Shown in pieces: positions 25,277-33,051 of a stretch of 64,000 bases of DNA. A program made the position numbers and the translations under genes. Each line of letters opens with the position of its first letter. Position 1 is the first letter of the stretch. Origin of the DNA: Pedobacter foliorum (lineage in GTDB: Bacteria > Bacteroidota > Bacteroidia > Sphingobacteriales > Sphingobacteriaceae); contig NZ_JABSNU010000002.1 in the NCBI RefSeq assembly GCF_013266735.1, forward strand, positions 186,001 to 250,000. The letters run 5' to 3'. The notes under the pieces are model-generated. The model was not told the DNA's origin. It saw nothing but the letters and a program-made list of their open reading frames with translations, and ran no database searches.

Positions 25277-27598
25277 ATGTACCGTAGGCTTTTTTATTTA
25301 ATGCTGACGTTGTTTGCTATTGTATATGTTATTCAGGCATGTAACAGTCCCTCTACCGGCCATGTTGCCGAGGAACAGCTGCCTGATACCATTAGCTACA
25401 ATTTTAATGTCAGACCAATTCTTTCAGACAAATGTTTTATTTGCCATGGCCCCGATGCGAATAAACGGGAAGCAGATTTAAGGCTGGATATTGCAGAGGA
25501 AGCGTATAAAGCATTAAAGGAAAACCCTTCGGTACATGCTCTTGTTCCATTTAAACCTAATGCCTCAGAAGTATTTTTAAGGATTGCTTCAAAAGACTCG
25601 GCATACATGATGCCTCCAAAAGATTCAAACCTCAAATTAACTGCTAATGAGATTTCTATTATAGAGAAATGGATTAAGCAAGGTGCTAAATACGAAAAGC
25701 ACTGGGCCTTTACTCCTCCAAAAGCACCACAAATGCCTAAGGTTAAGGATGCTAAATGGACTAAAAATGAAATAGATTACTTTGTGCTTGATAAACTTGA
25801 GCATAAGGGAATAGCGCCTAATCCTGAAGCTGATAAGGAAAGATTATTGAAACGCGTTAGTCTGGATATTACAGGTTTACCTCCTTCAATTGAGGTGATG
25901 GATAAGTTTTTAGCTGACTCTAGCAGTAATGCCTACGAAAAAGCAGTTAATGCTTTATTGGCAAGCCCTGCCTATGGCGAAAGAATGGCTTTGCATTGGT
26001 TAGATGTTGCCAGGTATGCGGATTCTCATGGTTATCAGGATGATGGTTACCGTACTCAATGGCCATGGAGAGATTGGGTAATTCATGCTTTTAATGAAAA
26101 TATGCCTTACAACAAGTTTGTGAGCTGGCAGCTTGCCGGAGATTTGATGCCTAATGCATCTAAAGAACAGCTTTTAGCTACAGGCTTTAACAGAAATCAT
26201 AAAATTACTGAAGAGGGCGGTGTTATTGATGAAGAATATCGCGTTGAATACGTTACTGATCGTACCAATACTTTTGGTAAAGCTATTATAGGGGTTACGC
26301 TTGAATGTGCTCATTGTCACGACCATAAATACGATCCTTTCTCGCAAAAAGAATATTATCAGGTATTTGCCTTTTTTAATAACATAAAGGAGGTAGGTCT
26401 CGAATCGGTTATTGGTGGACCGGAGACTTATGCTAAGAAACCTCTTATGGAAATCAGCAATGCTGATGTAAAGGATATCATGAAATTCATCAATAAGCAA
26501 GATACAGGTAAGTTAATCGTATCTATTATGGGCGATCAGGATACCGTTCGCAAAACCTATTTGCTAAAGCGGGGCGTGTACGATGCGCATGGCGAGGAAG
26601 TAAAGCCAGGAACCCCTAAATCATTACTTTCATTCGACGAGAAATATCCTAAAAACAGATTAGGACTAACCCAGTGGTTGTTTGATAAGAAAAACCCACT
26701 TACTTCAAGAGTGTTTGTAAATCAGGTATGGCAAGAGTTTTTTGGTCGCGGTATCGTTAAAACCTCCGGAGATTTCGGAATGCAGGGTGAACTGCCTTCT
26801 CATCCGGAATTACTGGACTGGCTTGCGGTTGACTTCATGAATCATGGTTGGGATATCAAGCGTTTGGTGAAACAAATTACATTATCTGCAACCTACAGGC
26901 AATCGGCTGTAGTCTCGCCTGAAAAACTAAAAACAGATCCGGATAACATCCTTTTAGCAAGAGCACCGCGTTACCGTATTCCCGCAGAATTGGTTCGTGA
27001 TGTGGTACTTTCAAGCAGCGGTTTGTTGGTGAATACCATAGGAGGCCCAAGCGTTAAGCCATATCAGCCAGCAGGGCTTTGGGAAGCTGCTACATCTGGT
27101 CGTGGAATATTAGCTAATTATAAGCAAGATCATAAAGAGAGTTTATACCGTAGGGGGATGTATACTTTTATTAAGAGAACGGTACCGCCTCCTGTGATGG
27201 GAATTTTTGATGCCAGTAATAGGGATCAGTGTGAGGTGAAAAGGCTAAAGACCAACACTCCACTTCAAGCATTGGTAATGATGAACGATCCGACAGTATT
27301 GGAAGCTTCGCGTGTTTTGGCTGATAAGTTATTACAGGAGAATGGAACAGCTGAATCGAAAATCAGCAAAGCATTTAGAAAGATTGTATGTCGAAAACCA
27401 AAGGATAAAGAAATAAAATTACTGGCATCGTATTATGCAGATCAGCTGAAGGTATTTAAGCAAAAATCTAATGCAGATAAAGTTTTAGCAGTTGGAGAGT
27501 ATCCGATTTCTGCAAAAGCCAACAAGACTGAGCTTGCTGCCATGATGGGAGTAATAGCTACAATATATAATTTAGAAGAAACGATTACAAAATCCTGA
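25277..27598 (+). CDS. Cytochrome c-type lipoprotein with DUF1549 and DUF1553 domains (PSD1-like)
   Basis: The ATG at 25277 opens a lipoprotein signal (MYRRLFYLMLTLFAIVYVIQ, lipobox Cys21); the longer frame begins with TTG 25244. The mature protein has a planctomycete-type cytochrome c domain at residues about 38-140 with one heme motif C53-F-I-C56-H57 and a probable axial Met in YMMPPKD. DUF1549 follows at about 165-370 (YFVLDKLEHKGIAPNPEAD, VSLDITGLPPS, HWLDVARYADSHGYQDD) and DUF1553 at about 455-720 (NPLTSRVFVNQVWQEFFGRG, SHPELLDWLAVDF, TNTPLQALVMMNDP). It contains a second Cys-His motif, CAHCHDHKYDP. The protein should face the periplasm. The enzymatic role of the family is unknown. It is first in a four-gene operon. 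Confidence 0.93.
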   Translation: MYRRLFYLMLTLFAIVYVIQACNSPSTGHVAEEQLPDTISYNFNVRPILSDKCFICHGPDANKREADLRLDIAEEAYKALKENPSVHALVPFKPNASEVFLRIASKDSAYMMPPKDSNLKLTANEISIIEKWIKQGAKYEKHWAFTPPKAPQMPKVKDAKWTKNEIDYFVLDKLEHKGIAPNPEADKERLLKRVSLDITGLPPSIEVMDKFLADSSSNAYEKAVNALLASPAYGERMALHWLDVARYADSHGYQDDGYRTQWPWRDWVIHAFNENMPYNKFVSWQLAGDLMPNASKEQLLATGFNRNHKITEEGGVIDEEYRVEYVTDRTNTFGKAIIGVTLECAHCHDHKYDPFSQKEYYQVFAFFNNIKEVGLESVIGGPETYAKKPLMEISNADVKDIMKFINKQDTGKLIVSIMGDQDTVRKTYLLKRGVYDAHGEEVKPGTPKSLLSFDEKYPKNRLGLTQWLFDKKNPLTSRVFVNQVWQEFFGRGIVKTSGDFGMQGELPSHPELLDWLAVDFMNHGWDIKRLVKQITLSATYRQSAVVSPEKLKTDPDNILLARAPRYRIPAELVRDVVLSSSGLLVNTIGGPSVKPYQPAGLWEAATSGRGILANYKQDHKESLYRRGMYTFIKRTVPPPVMGIFDASNRDQCEVKRLKTNTPLQALVMMNDPTVLEASRVLADKLLQENGTAESKISKAFRKIVCRKPKDKEIKLLASYYADQLKVFKQKSNADKVLAVGEYPISAKANKTELAAMMGVIATIYNLEETITKS

Positions 27599-27601
27599 TT
27601 T

Positions 27602-29050
27602 ATGGAAAAGAATATTTTGGAGCATGGGCTTAATTTTAACAGACGTCGTTTTCTTTCAAGATTAAGTTTAGGGTTAGGGAGTGTTGCACTCGGATCATTA
27701 TTAATTCCAGATTTGTTTACAGGAGCTATGGAAGAAGCCGGTCTTCCTCCAGGGATTCCTGATTTTGCTCCCAAAGCTAAAAGGGTGATTTATCTGTTTC
27801 AGAATGGTGCACCGTCACAATTGGAATCTTTTGATTACAAGCCTAAACTTAGAGAGATGATGGGGCAGGAGTTGCCGCCATCCATCAGGGCCGGTCAGCG
27901 CCTTACCGGTATGACTGCAGGTCAATCGTCGTTTCCTTTGGTAGGTTCCTATTATGATTTTAAACAGTATGGACAATCAAGAGCATGGATTAGTGATCTG
28001 TTTCCCCATACAGCCAAAGTTGTAGATGACATTTGCATCATCAAATCGATGCATACCGAGGCGATCAATCATGATCCGGCACTAACATTTTTTCAAACCG
28101 GAGCACAACAAGGGAATAGACCAAGCATGGGTGCATGGCTTAGCTATGGTTTAGGTAGTGAAAACAAAAACCTACCAGCCTTTACAGTACTGCTTTCGCG
28201 TGGTAAAGGTAACGGACAGGGTGTATACTCAAAACTGTGGACAAACGGATTCCTGGATTCAACACATCAGGGAGTTCAGTTTAGCAGTGGCGAGGATCCG
28301 GTACTTTATTTAAAAGATCCTGAAGGACTGAACAGATTTGAGCGCAGAAAAATGCTTGATAAACTGGCAGAGATGAATGAAATGTCTTATCAGGAATTTA
28401 ATGATCCGGAGATCACTGCAAAAGTGCAACAATATGAAATGGCATACAGAATGCAAACTGCTGTTCCTGAAGTAACTGATATTTCTAAAGAACCAGATGA
28501 TATTATAAAACTTTACGGACCTGATTGTTTGGTTCCGGGAACTTTTGCTGCCAATTGTTTACTGGCGCGTAAGTTAAGCGAAAATGGAGTTCGTTTTGTA
28601 CAACTGTATCATCAGGGATGGGATCAGCATGGTAATTTACCTAATGAAATGGCAGGTCAGGCTAAAGATGTTGATCAGGCATCAGCAGCTTTAATAACTG
28701 ATTTGAAACAAAGAGGATTACTTGATGAAACCTTGGTCATATGGGGAGGTGAATTTGGCCGTACCAATTATAGCCAGGGAGCAATGACCAAAGATAATTA
28801 TGGTCGTGATCACCATCCACGCTGCTTTAGTATTTGGATGGCAGGCGGTGGAATTAAACCTGGAGTGTATGGTGAATCGGATGAGTTTGGATATAACATT
28901 ATAAAAGACCCAGTGCATGTTAACGATTTTCATGCAACGGTTCTTAATCAATTAGGATTAAATCACGAGAAGCTTACATTTAAACATTTAGGCCGTCGCT
29001 ATAGATTAACAGATGTGGCAGGCAAAGTAATTAAAGACATTATAGCATAA
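27602..29050 (+). CDS. Tat-exported DUF1501 protein
   Basis: The 482-residue protein starts three bases after the preceding stop. It has a twin-arginine signal (NFNRRRFLSRLSLGLGSVA), implying export of a folded protein, possibly with a cofactor. The body is a DUF1501 domain, a member of the alkaline-phosphatase/sulfatase fold group: RVIYLFQNGAPSQLESFDYKP at the start, IKSMHTEAINHDPALTFFQTG, VQLYHQGWDQHGNLP, and near the end LVIWGGEFGRTNYSQG with DHHPRCFSIWMAGGG. Conserved Asp and His residues could bind metal. The activity is not established. DUF1501 genes are regularly paired with DUF1549/DUF1553 genes, which implies joint function. Confidence 0.93.
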   Translation: MEKNILEHGLNFNRRRFLSRLSLGLGSVALGSLLIPDLFTGAMEEAGLPPGIPDFAPKAKRVIYLFQNGAPSQLESFDYKPKLREMMGQELPPSIRAGQRLTGMTAGQSSFPLVGSYYDFKQYGQSRAWISDLFPHTAKVVDDICIIKSMHTEAINHDPALTFFQTGAQQGNRPSMGAWLSYGLGSENKNLPAFTVLLSRGKGNGQGVYSKLWTNGFLDSTHQGVQFSSGEDPVLYLKDPEGLNRFERRKMLDKLAEMNEMSYQEFNDPEITAKVQQYEMAYRMQTAVPEVTDISKEPDDIIKLYGPDCLVPGTFAANCLLARKLSENGVRFVQLYHQGWDQHGNLPNEMAGQAKDVDQASAALITDLKQRGLLDETLVIWGGEFGRTNYSQGAMTKDNYGRDHHPRCFSIWMAGGGIKPGVYGESDEFGYNIIKDPVHVNDFHATVLNQLGLNHEKLTFKHLGRRYRLTDVAGKVIKDIIA

Positions 29051-29060
29051 ACAATATTTT

Positions 29061-30086
29061 ATGAAAAGAAGAGAGTTTGTAAAGCATACAGCAGTAGTTT
29101 CGGCAGGGTTTTTTATTATGAAAGACACATTTGCTCAATCCAAAGGACCTGAATATGGTCATAATAACATGCGTTATACCATGGATAATAAATGGGGACA
29201 ATTGAACCCGTTAAAAAATCCGGTAAATGATTGTCATGAGATGGTACAGGACAAGAAGGGAAGAATTCTTTTACTCACAAATGAGACTAAAAACAACGTA
29301 CTGATTTATAATAAATCGGGTAAGTTGTTAGATTCCTGGGGTCATGAATTTCCGGGAGCACACGGATTAACGCTTGCAAAAGAAGGCAGTAAAGAATTTC
29401 TTTTTATTACAGATACCAACAGACATCAAGTGTTTAAAACCACTTTAGATGGGAAGATATTGATGACACTTGACTGTCCGATGGAAACCGGCGTGTATAA
29501 AAAGAACGAAGAATTTGTACCTACTGAAGTAGCTGTTGCCGACAATGGCGATTTCTTTATCGCAGATGGTTATGGCTTACAGTATGTTATGCACTATAAT
29601 TCCGAAGGTAAACTACTGAGCTTTTTTGGTGGAAGAGGTACGGAAACAAAGAATTTGGATAATGCACATGGCGTTTGTATAGATAAAAGACAAGGTGAAG
29701 CAACTTTGCTAGTTACAGATCGTACCCGCAATTGCTTTAAGCGCTTTGATATGGCTGGAAATTTAAAGGAAGTAATTGCCCTTCCTGGAGCTTGTGTTTG
29801 CAGACCGGTTATTAAAAATGATTATTTATATGCTGCGGTATTACGCTCGCCAGATTTGAATAAAGAGGGTAGTGGCTTTGTTACCATTTTAGATAAGAAT
29901 AATAAAGTGGTTTCTAATATTGGAGGCAGCAAGCCAGTTTATACTGATGGTGTTTTACAGCCGATGTCTCAGGCAGAGAAAATCTTTCTGAATCCGCATG
30001 ATGTATGCGTAGATGACGATGAGAATCTTTATGTGGCACAGTGGGCGTCTGGAAAAGTTTATCCTTATAAATTTACCCGCGTATAA
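29061..30086 (+). CDS. Tat-signal NHL/six-bladed propeller protein
   Basis: The 341-residue product begins MKRREFVKHTAVVSAGFF, a twin-arginine-like signal with cleavage near FAQ. The rest is a repeated propeller of the NHL/peptidylglycine monooxygenase-like type: LDSWGHEFPGAHGLTLAKEG, FLFITDTNRHQVFKT, FVPTEVAVADNGDFFIADGY, FFGGRGTETKNLDNAHGVCID and HDVCVDDDENLYVAQW. The regularly placed His and Cys residues (HGLTL, HGVCI, HDVCV) could bind metal. It lies 10 bases after the DUF1501 gene and 6 before the membrane cytochrome. It is probably a periplasmic partner or redox sensor; no activity can be assigned. Confidence 0.85.
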   Translation: MKRREFVKHTAVVSAGFFIMKDTFAQSKGPEYGHNNMRYTMDNKWGQLNPLKNPVNDCHEMVQDKKGRILLLTNETKNNVLIYNKSGKLLDSWGHEFPGAHGLTLAKEGSKEFLFITDTNRHQVFKTTLDGKILMTLDCPMETGVYKKNEEFVPTEVAVADNGDFFIADGYGLQYVMHYNSEGKLLSFFGGRGTETKNLDNAHGVCIDKRQGEATLLVTDRTRNCFKRFDMAGNLKEVIALPGACVCRPVIKNDYLYAAVLRSPDLNKEGSGFVTILDKNNKVVSNIGGSKPVYTDGVLQPMSQAEKIFLNPHDVCVDDDENLYVAQWASGKVYPYKFTRV

Positions 30087-30092
30087 GTTTCT

Positions 30093-32249
30093 ATGAAGAT
30101 TACGCTTAAGGGTTTTACAGAAAATGCATTATTTGCGTTAAACATTTTTATTGTCTTCTTATTGGTATTTGGCGACAAGATTTCTGTGCCATATTGGTTA
30201 CAGCCATTAGGAAGGCTGCATCCAATGGTACTGCATTTTCCAATTGTACTTTTAATGCTGGCCATGCTGCTGGAGTTCTTTCGTTTTAAAGAATCGTATA
30301 CTGGAGAAAAGCTATATCAGAATTTTACCACAGGGTTATTGTTAACCGGAGTTTTGTTATCTGCGGTAACGGTTGTTATGGGGCTGTTTCTATCGAAAGA
30401 GGAAGGATATAGCGGTAGTACTTTGCAATGGCATAAATGGACAGGAGTAAGCATTGTCTTTATTTCTTCAATTATCTATTGGTCTAGAAATTCTGCCTGG
30501 TATAAGGCACCCGTGGCTAAAATTGGAGCGGTTATTACTGTTTTATGCTTAATTCTTACTGGCCATTATGGAGCATCATTAACTCATGGAGATAATTTTG
30601 TTCTGGCAGCAGTTACGCCTGCAAAAGAAAGGGTGCCGGTTGATAAGGCTATAGTTTTTGATGACGTGATCATGCCCATATTTAATGAGAAGTGTTTAAG
30701 CTGTCATAATTTAGATAAGGCAAAGGGCAGCTTAATTCTGACCGATGCTAAGTCGATGCTTAAAGGAGGAAAGACCGGTAAGTTATTTGTGCCTGGCAAA
30801 CCAGAAATAAGCTTGTTACTGGAAAGAATACATCTTCCTGTTGATGATAAAAAGCATATGCCGCCTAAGAGTAAATCTCAGTTGACAACTGAGGAAACCG
30901 CTATTTTAGCACTATGGATTAAGGGAAATGCTGATTTAAAGAAGAAAGTGTTAGATCTGCCGGCAAATGATTCACTAAGAGTACTTGCAGCTAATTTGTT
31001 AGGCCCTGTTGCATCTGCTGAGGAAAACTATGATTTTTCAGCTGCTGATGAAGCAACGGTTCAGAAATTAAATAACAATTACCGTGTGGTTTATCCTTTG
31101 GATAAGGTGTCGCCTGCATTAGAAGTAAACGTATACAATAGAAGTGTTTACAAACCTGAAGCTCTAAAGGAATTATCACCTATTAAAAAGCAGATTGTAT
31201 CATTAAATCTAAATAATTTACCTGTTAAAGATGAAGAGTTAAAAACAATAGGGGAGTTTACAAATCTGCGTAGACTAAACTTAAACTTTACAGATGTTAA
31301 GGGTGATGGGCTTAAGTATTTAAAAACGCTAAGCTATTTAAAGGCGTTATCGCTATCAGGAACTAAGGTTAATTTCAATTCGGTTAAACAACTTGCCGGT
31401 ATGAAAAACCTTAAGGAATTAACCTTGTGGAATACAGGATTAAGTGTAGCAGAGATTGCTCAATTACAAAAGTTGGGTAAAGGATTGGTAGTTATCGGTG
31501 GGTTTAAGGATGATGGAAAGAGTCCTGTTAAATTGAATCAGCCTCGTTTAAGTACAGATGTTTCTATTTTTAAAAGCACATTATCGCTTCAGATTAAACA
31601 TCCTGTAAATGGGGTGCAAATTAGGTATACTACTGACGGATCGGAGCCTGATAGCCTTAAATCTCCATTGTACAATAAGGAAGTAATAATTAAAGAAACT
31701 ACAACTTTAAAAGCAAAAGCATATAAAGTTGGCTGGTATAGCAGTGATGCAATCAGTTATAACTTTTATCAGAGTAATTACAAGCCTGATAGCATGGCTT
31801 TTTTATTACCACCGAATGAGAAGTACAAGTCTGATGGAACAAAGGTGTTGATTGATAATCAGCTAGGTGAGAATGATGTGAATACTGGAAAATGGATTGG
31901 TTTTAGAGAAAATAATATGGAAGCCATAATGTTCTTTAAACAGCCAATACCTTTAAAGTCAGTTACACTTAATGTAATGAGGCAGGTGCCTGCTTATATC
32001 TTGCTACCTCAGGAAGTAGAAATTTGGGGTGGTGCAGATAAAAAAAGTCTTCGTTTATTGAAGGTTATAAAGAATCAAATGCCAGCCAAAGATGAAGGTA
32101 ATGCACTTGTGAAGCTAGATGCAAAGTTTGAACCTCACAATGTTTCTTGCGTAAAGATAGTGGGTAAAAACTTTAAGAAGCTACCACCGTGGCATCCTGG
32201 TAAAGGTGAACCAGCTTGGTTGTTTGTTGATGAGATATTTTTAAACTAA
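30093..32249 (+). CDS. Composite membrane protein: DUF2231, cytochrome c, LRR, hexosaminidase-C-like and C-terminal discoidin-like domains
   Basis: The 718-residue protein starts with membrane segments of a DUF2231 domain (GRLHPMVLHFPIVLLMLAML, residues about 35-55; more helices to about 170). A planctomycete-type cytochrome c domain lies at about 190-290 with C201-L-S-C204-H205 and a probable axial Met in KKHMPPKSKS. Residues about 355-460 hold some four leucine-rich repeats (LRRLNLNFTDVKGDGLKYLK, LKALSLSGTKVNFNSVKQL, LKELTLWNTGLS). About 490-560 resembles the chitobiase C-terminal module (IRYTTDGSEPDSLKSPLYNK). The last 150 residues look like a discoidin-type beta-sandwich ending in PAWLFVDEIFLN. 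It probably anchors the operon's redox chain in the inner membrane. Confidence 0.87.
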   Translation: MKITLKGFTENALFALNIFIVFLLVFGDKISVPYWLQPLGRLHPMVLHFPIVLLMLAMLLEFFRFKESYTGEKLYQNFTTGLLLTGVLLSAVTVVMGLFLSKEEGYSGSTLQWHKWTGVSIVFISSIIYWSRNSAWYKAPVAKIGAVITVLCLILTGHYGASLTHGDNFVLAAVTPAKERVPVDKAIVFDDVIMPIFNEKCLSCHNLDKAKGSLILTDAKSMLKGGKTGKLFVPGKPEISLLLERIHLPVDDKKHMPPKSKSQLTTEETAILALWIKGNADLKKKVLDLPANDSLRVLAANLLGPVASAEENYDFSAADEATVQKLNNNYRVVYPLDKVSPALEVNVYNRSVYKPEALKELSPIKKQIVSLNLNNLPVKDEELKTIGEFTNLRRLNLNFTDVKGDGLKYLKTLSYLKALSLSGTKVNFNSVKQLAGMKNLKELTLWNTGLSVAEIAQLQKLGKGLVVIGGFKDDGKSPVKLNQPRLSTDVSIFKSTLSLQIKHPVNGVQIRYTTDGSEPDSLKSPLYNKEVIIKETTTLKAKAYKVGWYSSDAISYNFYQSNYKPDSMAFLLPPNEKYKSDGTKVLIDNQLGENDVNTGKWIGFRENNMEAIMFFKQPIPLKSVTLNVMRQVPAYILLPQEVEIWGGADKKSLRLLKVIKNQMPAKDEGNALVKLDAKFEPHNVSCVKIVGKNFKKLPPWHPGKGEPAWLFVDEIFLN

Positions 32250-32274
32250 GCACCCGTTATGTGCGTGGTCGTGT

Positions 32275-32357
32275 CGTCATCCTGAATTTATTTCAGGACC
32301 CCTCAAGAGAAAAATAACCCAACCTGTGAGGGGTCCTGAAATAAATTCAGGATGACG
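32275..32357. repeat. Intact REP-like palindrome
   Basis: A perfect 31-bp inverted repeat (32275-32305 with 32327-32357) with a 21-base loop begins cgtcatcctgaatttatttc. It lies 25 bases after the heme operon and before a convergent gene, and could end transcription or stabilise mRNA. Family relatives are at 19274-19657, 47344-47436 and, as half copies, 53150-53174 and 19239-19254; a short piece (tcagaatgacgac) follows at 32381-32393. Confidence 0.93.
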
Positions 32358-32393
32358 ATAAATTTAAGATAACGATAAAATCAGAATGACGAC

Positions 32394-32972
32394 CTATTTT
32401 TTATTCAAGTCAAAACTTAAGTCTGTTGCTACTTTATAATGATCTTCTACCATACGAAGAGTTCTGGCTGCAAATCTTCTTACATCTATATCTCCGTATG
32501 TAGTTGCCGATTTAAATAAATCAAGAGTTTTTACATGATCTTTTACCACCATTCCCATGTAATGTTTGTCAAATTCAGCACCCGGCAATTTTGCTATTTC
32601 ATTTAAATGGTTTTGATCTGCTGCAGGAATAGTAGTAGGAATTTTTATTTTTTTCTTGTCAGCCAGTTTCTGTAAATTAATGTTTGTTTTGGTATGTTCT
32701 TTAACCATGCGGGATGCAAATTCTTTAACTCTTGGATTGGTCGATTTTGATTCAGCTAGTTTCCCCATTTCTACCTCCATGTTACCGCCAATAGCCGCGC
32801 TTTCTAAAAAGAATTGCATTCCTTCACCACGGTTTACAGCCATAGTATCAGTCATTGTTTGTTCTATAGAAGAATCAGCCAAGGTATTAGTGGTGCTATT
32901 GTCTGTATTGCGGCACGCATTAAAAATAAGTGTACCAAGTAATACAGCTGGAAGTAAATTTCTAGTTTTCAT
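32394..32972 (-). CDS. DUF4142 lipoprotein
   Basis: The 192-residue product has a lipobox (IFNACRNT) and a Ser/Thr/Asn-rich linker, then a four-helix ferritin-like DUF4142 domain at residues about 50-190. Recognisable parts are FFLESAAIGGNMEVEMGKLA, NPRVKEFASRMVKEHTKTN, and FDKHYMGMVVKDHVKTLDLF. Conserved Glu and His residues occur in helices, but I do not claim metal binding. DUF4142 proteins are abundant in the periplasm of Bacteroidota and are linked to envelope stress only loosely. It stands alone on the minus strand, directly after a repeat. Confidence 0.9.
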   Translation of the reverse strand: MKTRNLLPAVLLGTLIFNACRNTDNSTTNTLADSSIEQTMTDTMAVNRGEGMQFFLESAAIGGNMEVEMGKLAESKSTNPRVKEFASRMVKEHTKTNINLQKLADKKKIKIPTTIPAADQNHLNEIAKLPGAEFDKHYMGMVVKDHVKTLDLFKSATTYGDIDVRRFAARTLRMVEDHYKVATDLSFDLNKK

Positions 32973-33051
32973 GATTTCAGAGTTTAAGTTGGTTAGTTAA
33001 TATAGCTACACTTAAATCTTGAAAATGTTTCTGAATTGTTAAAATAGTTTG

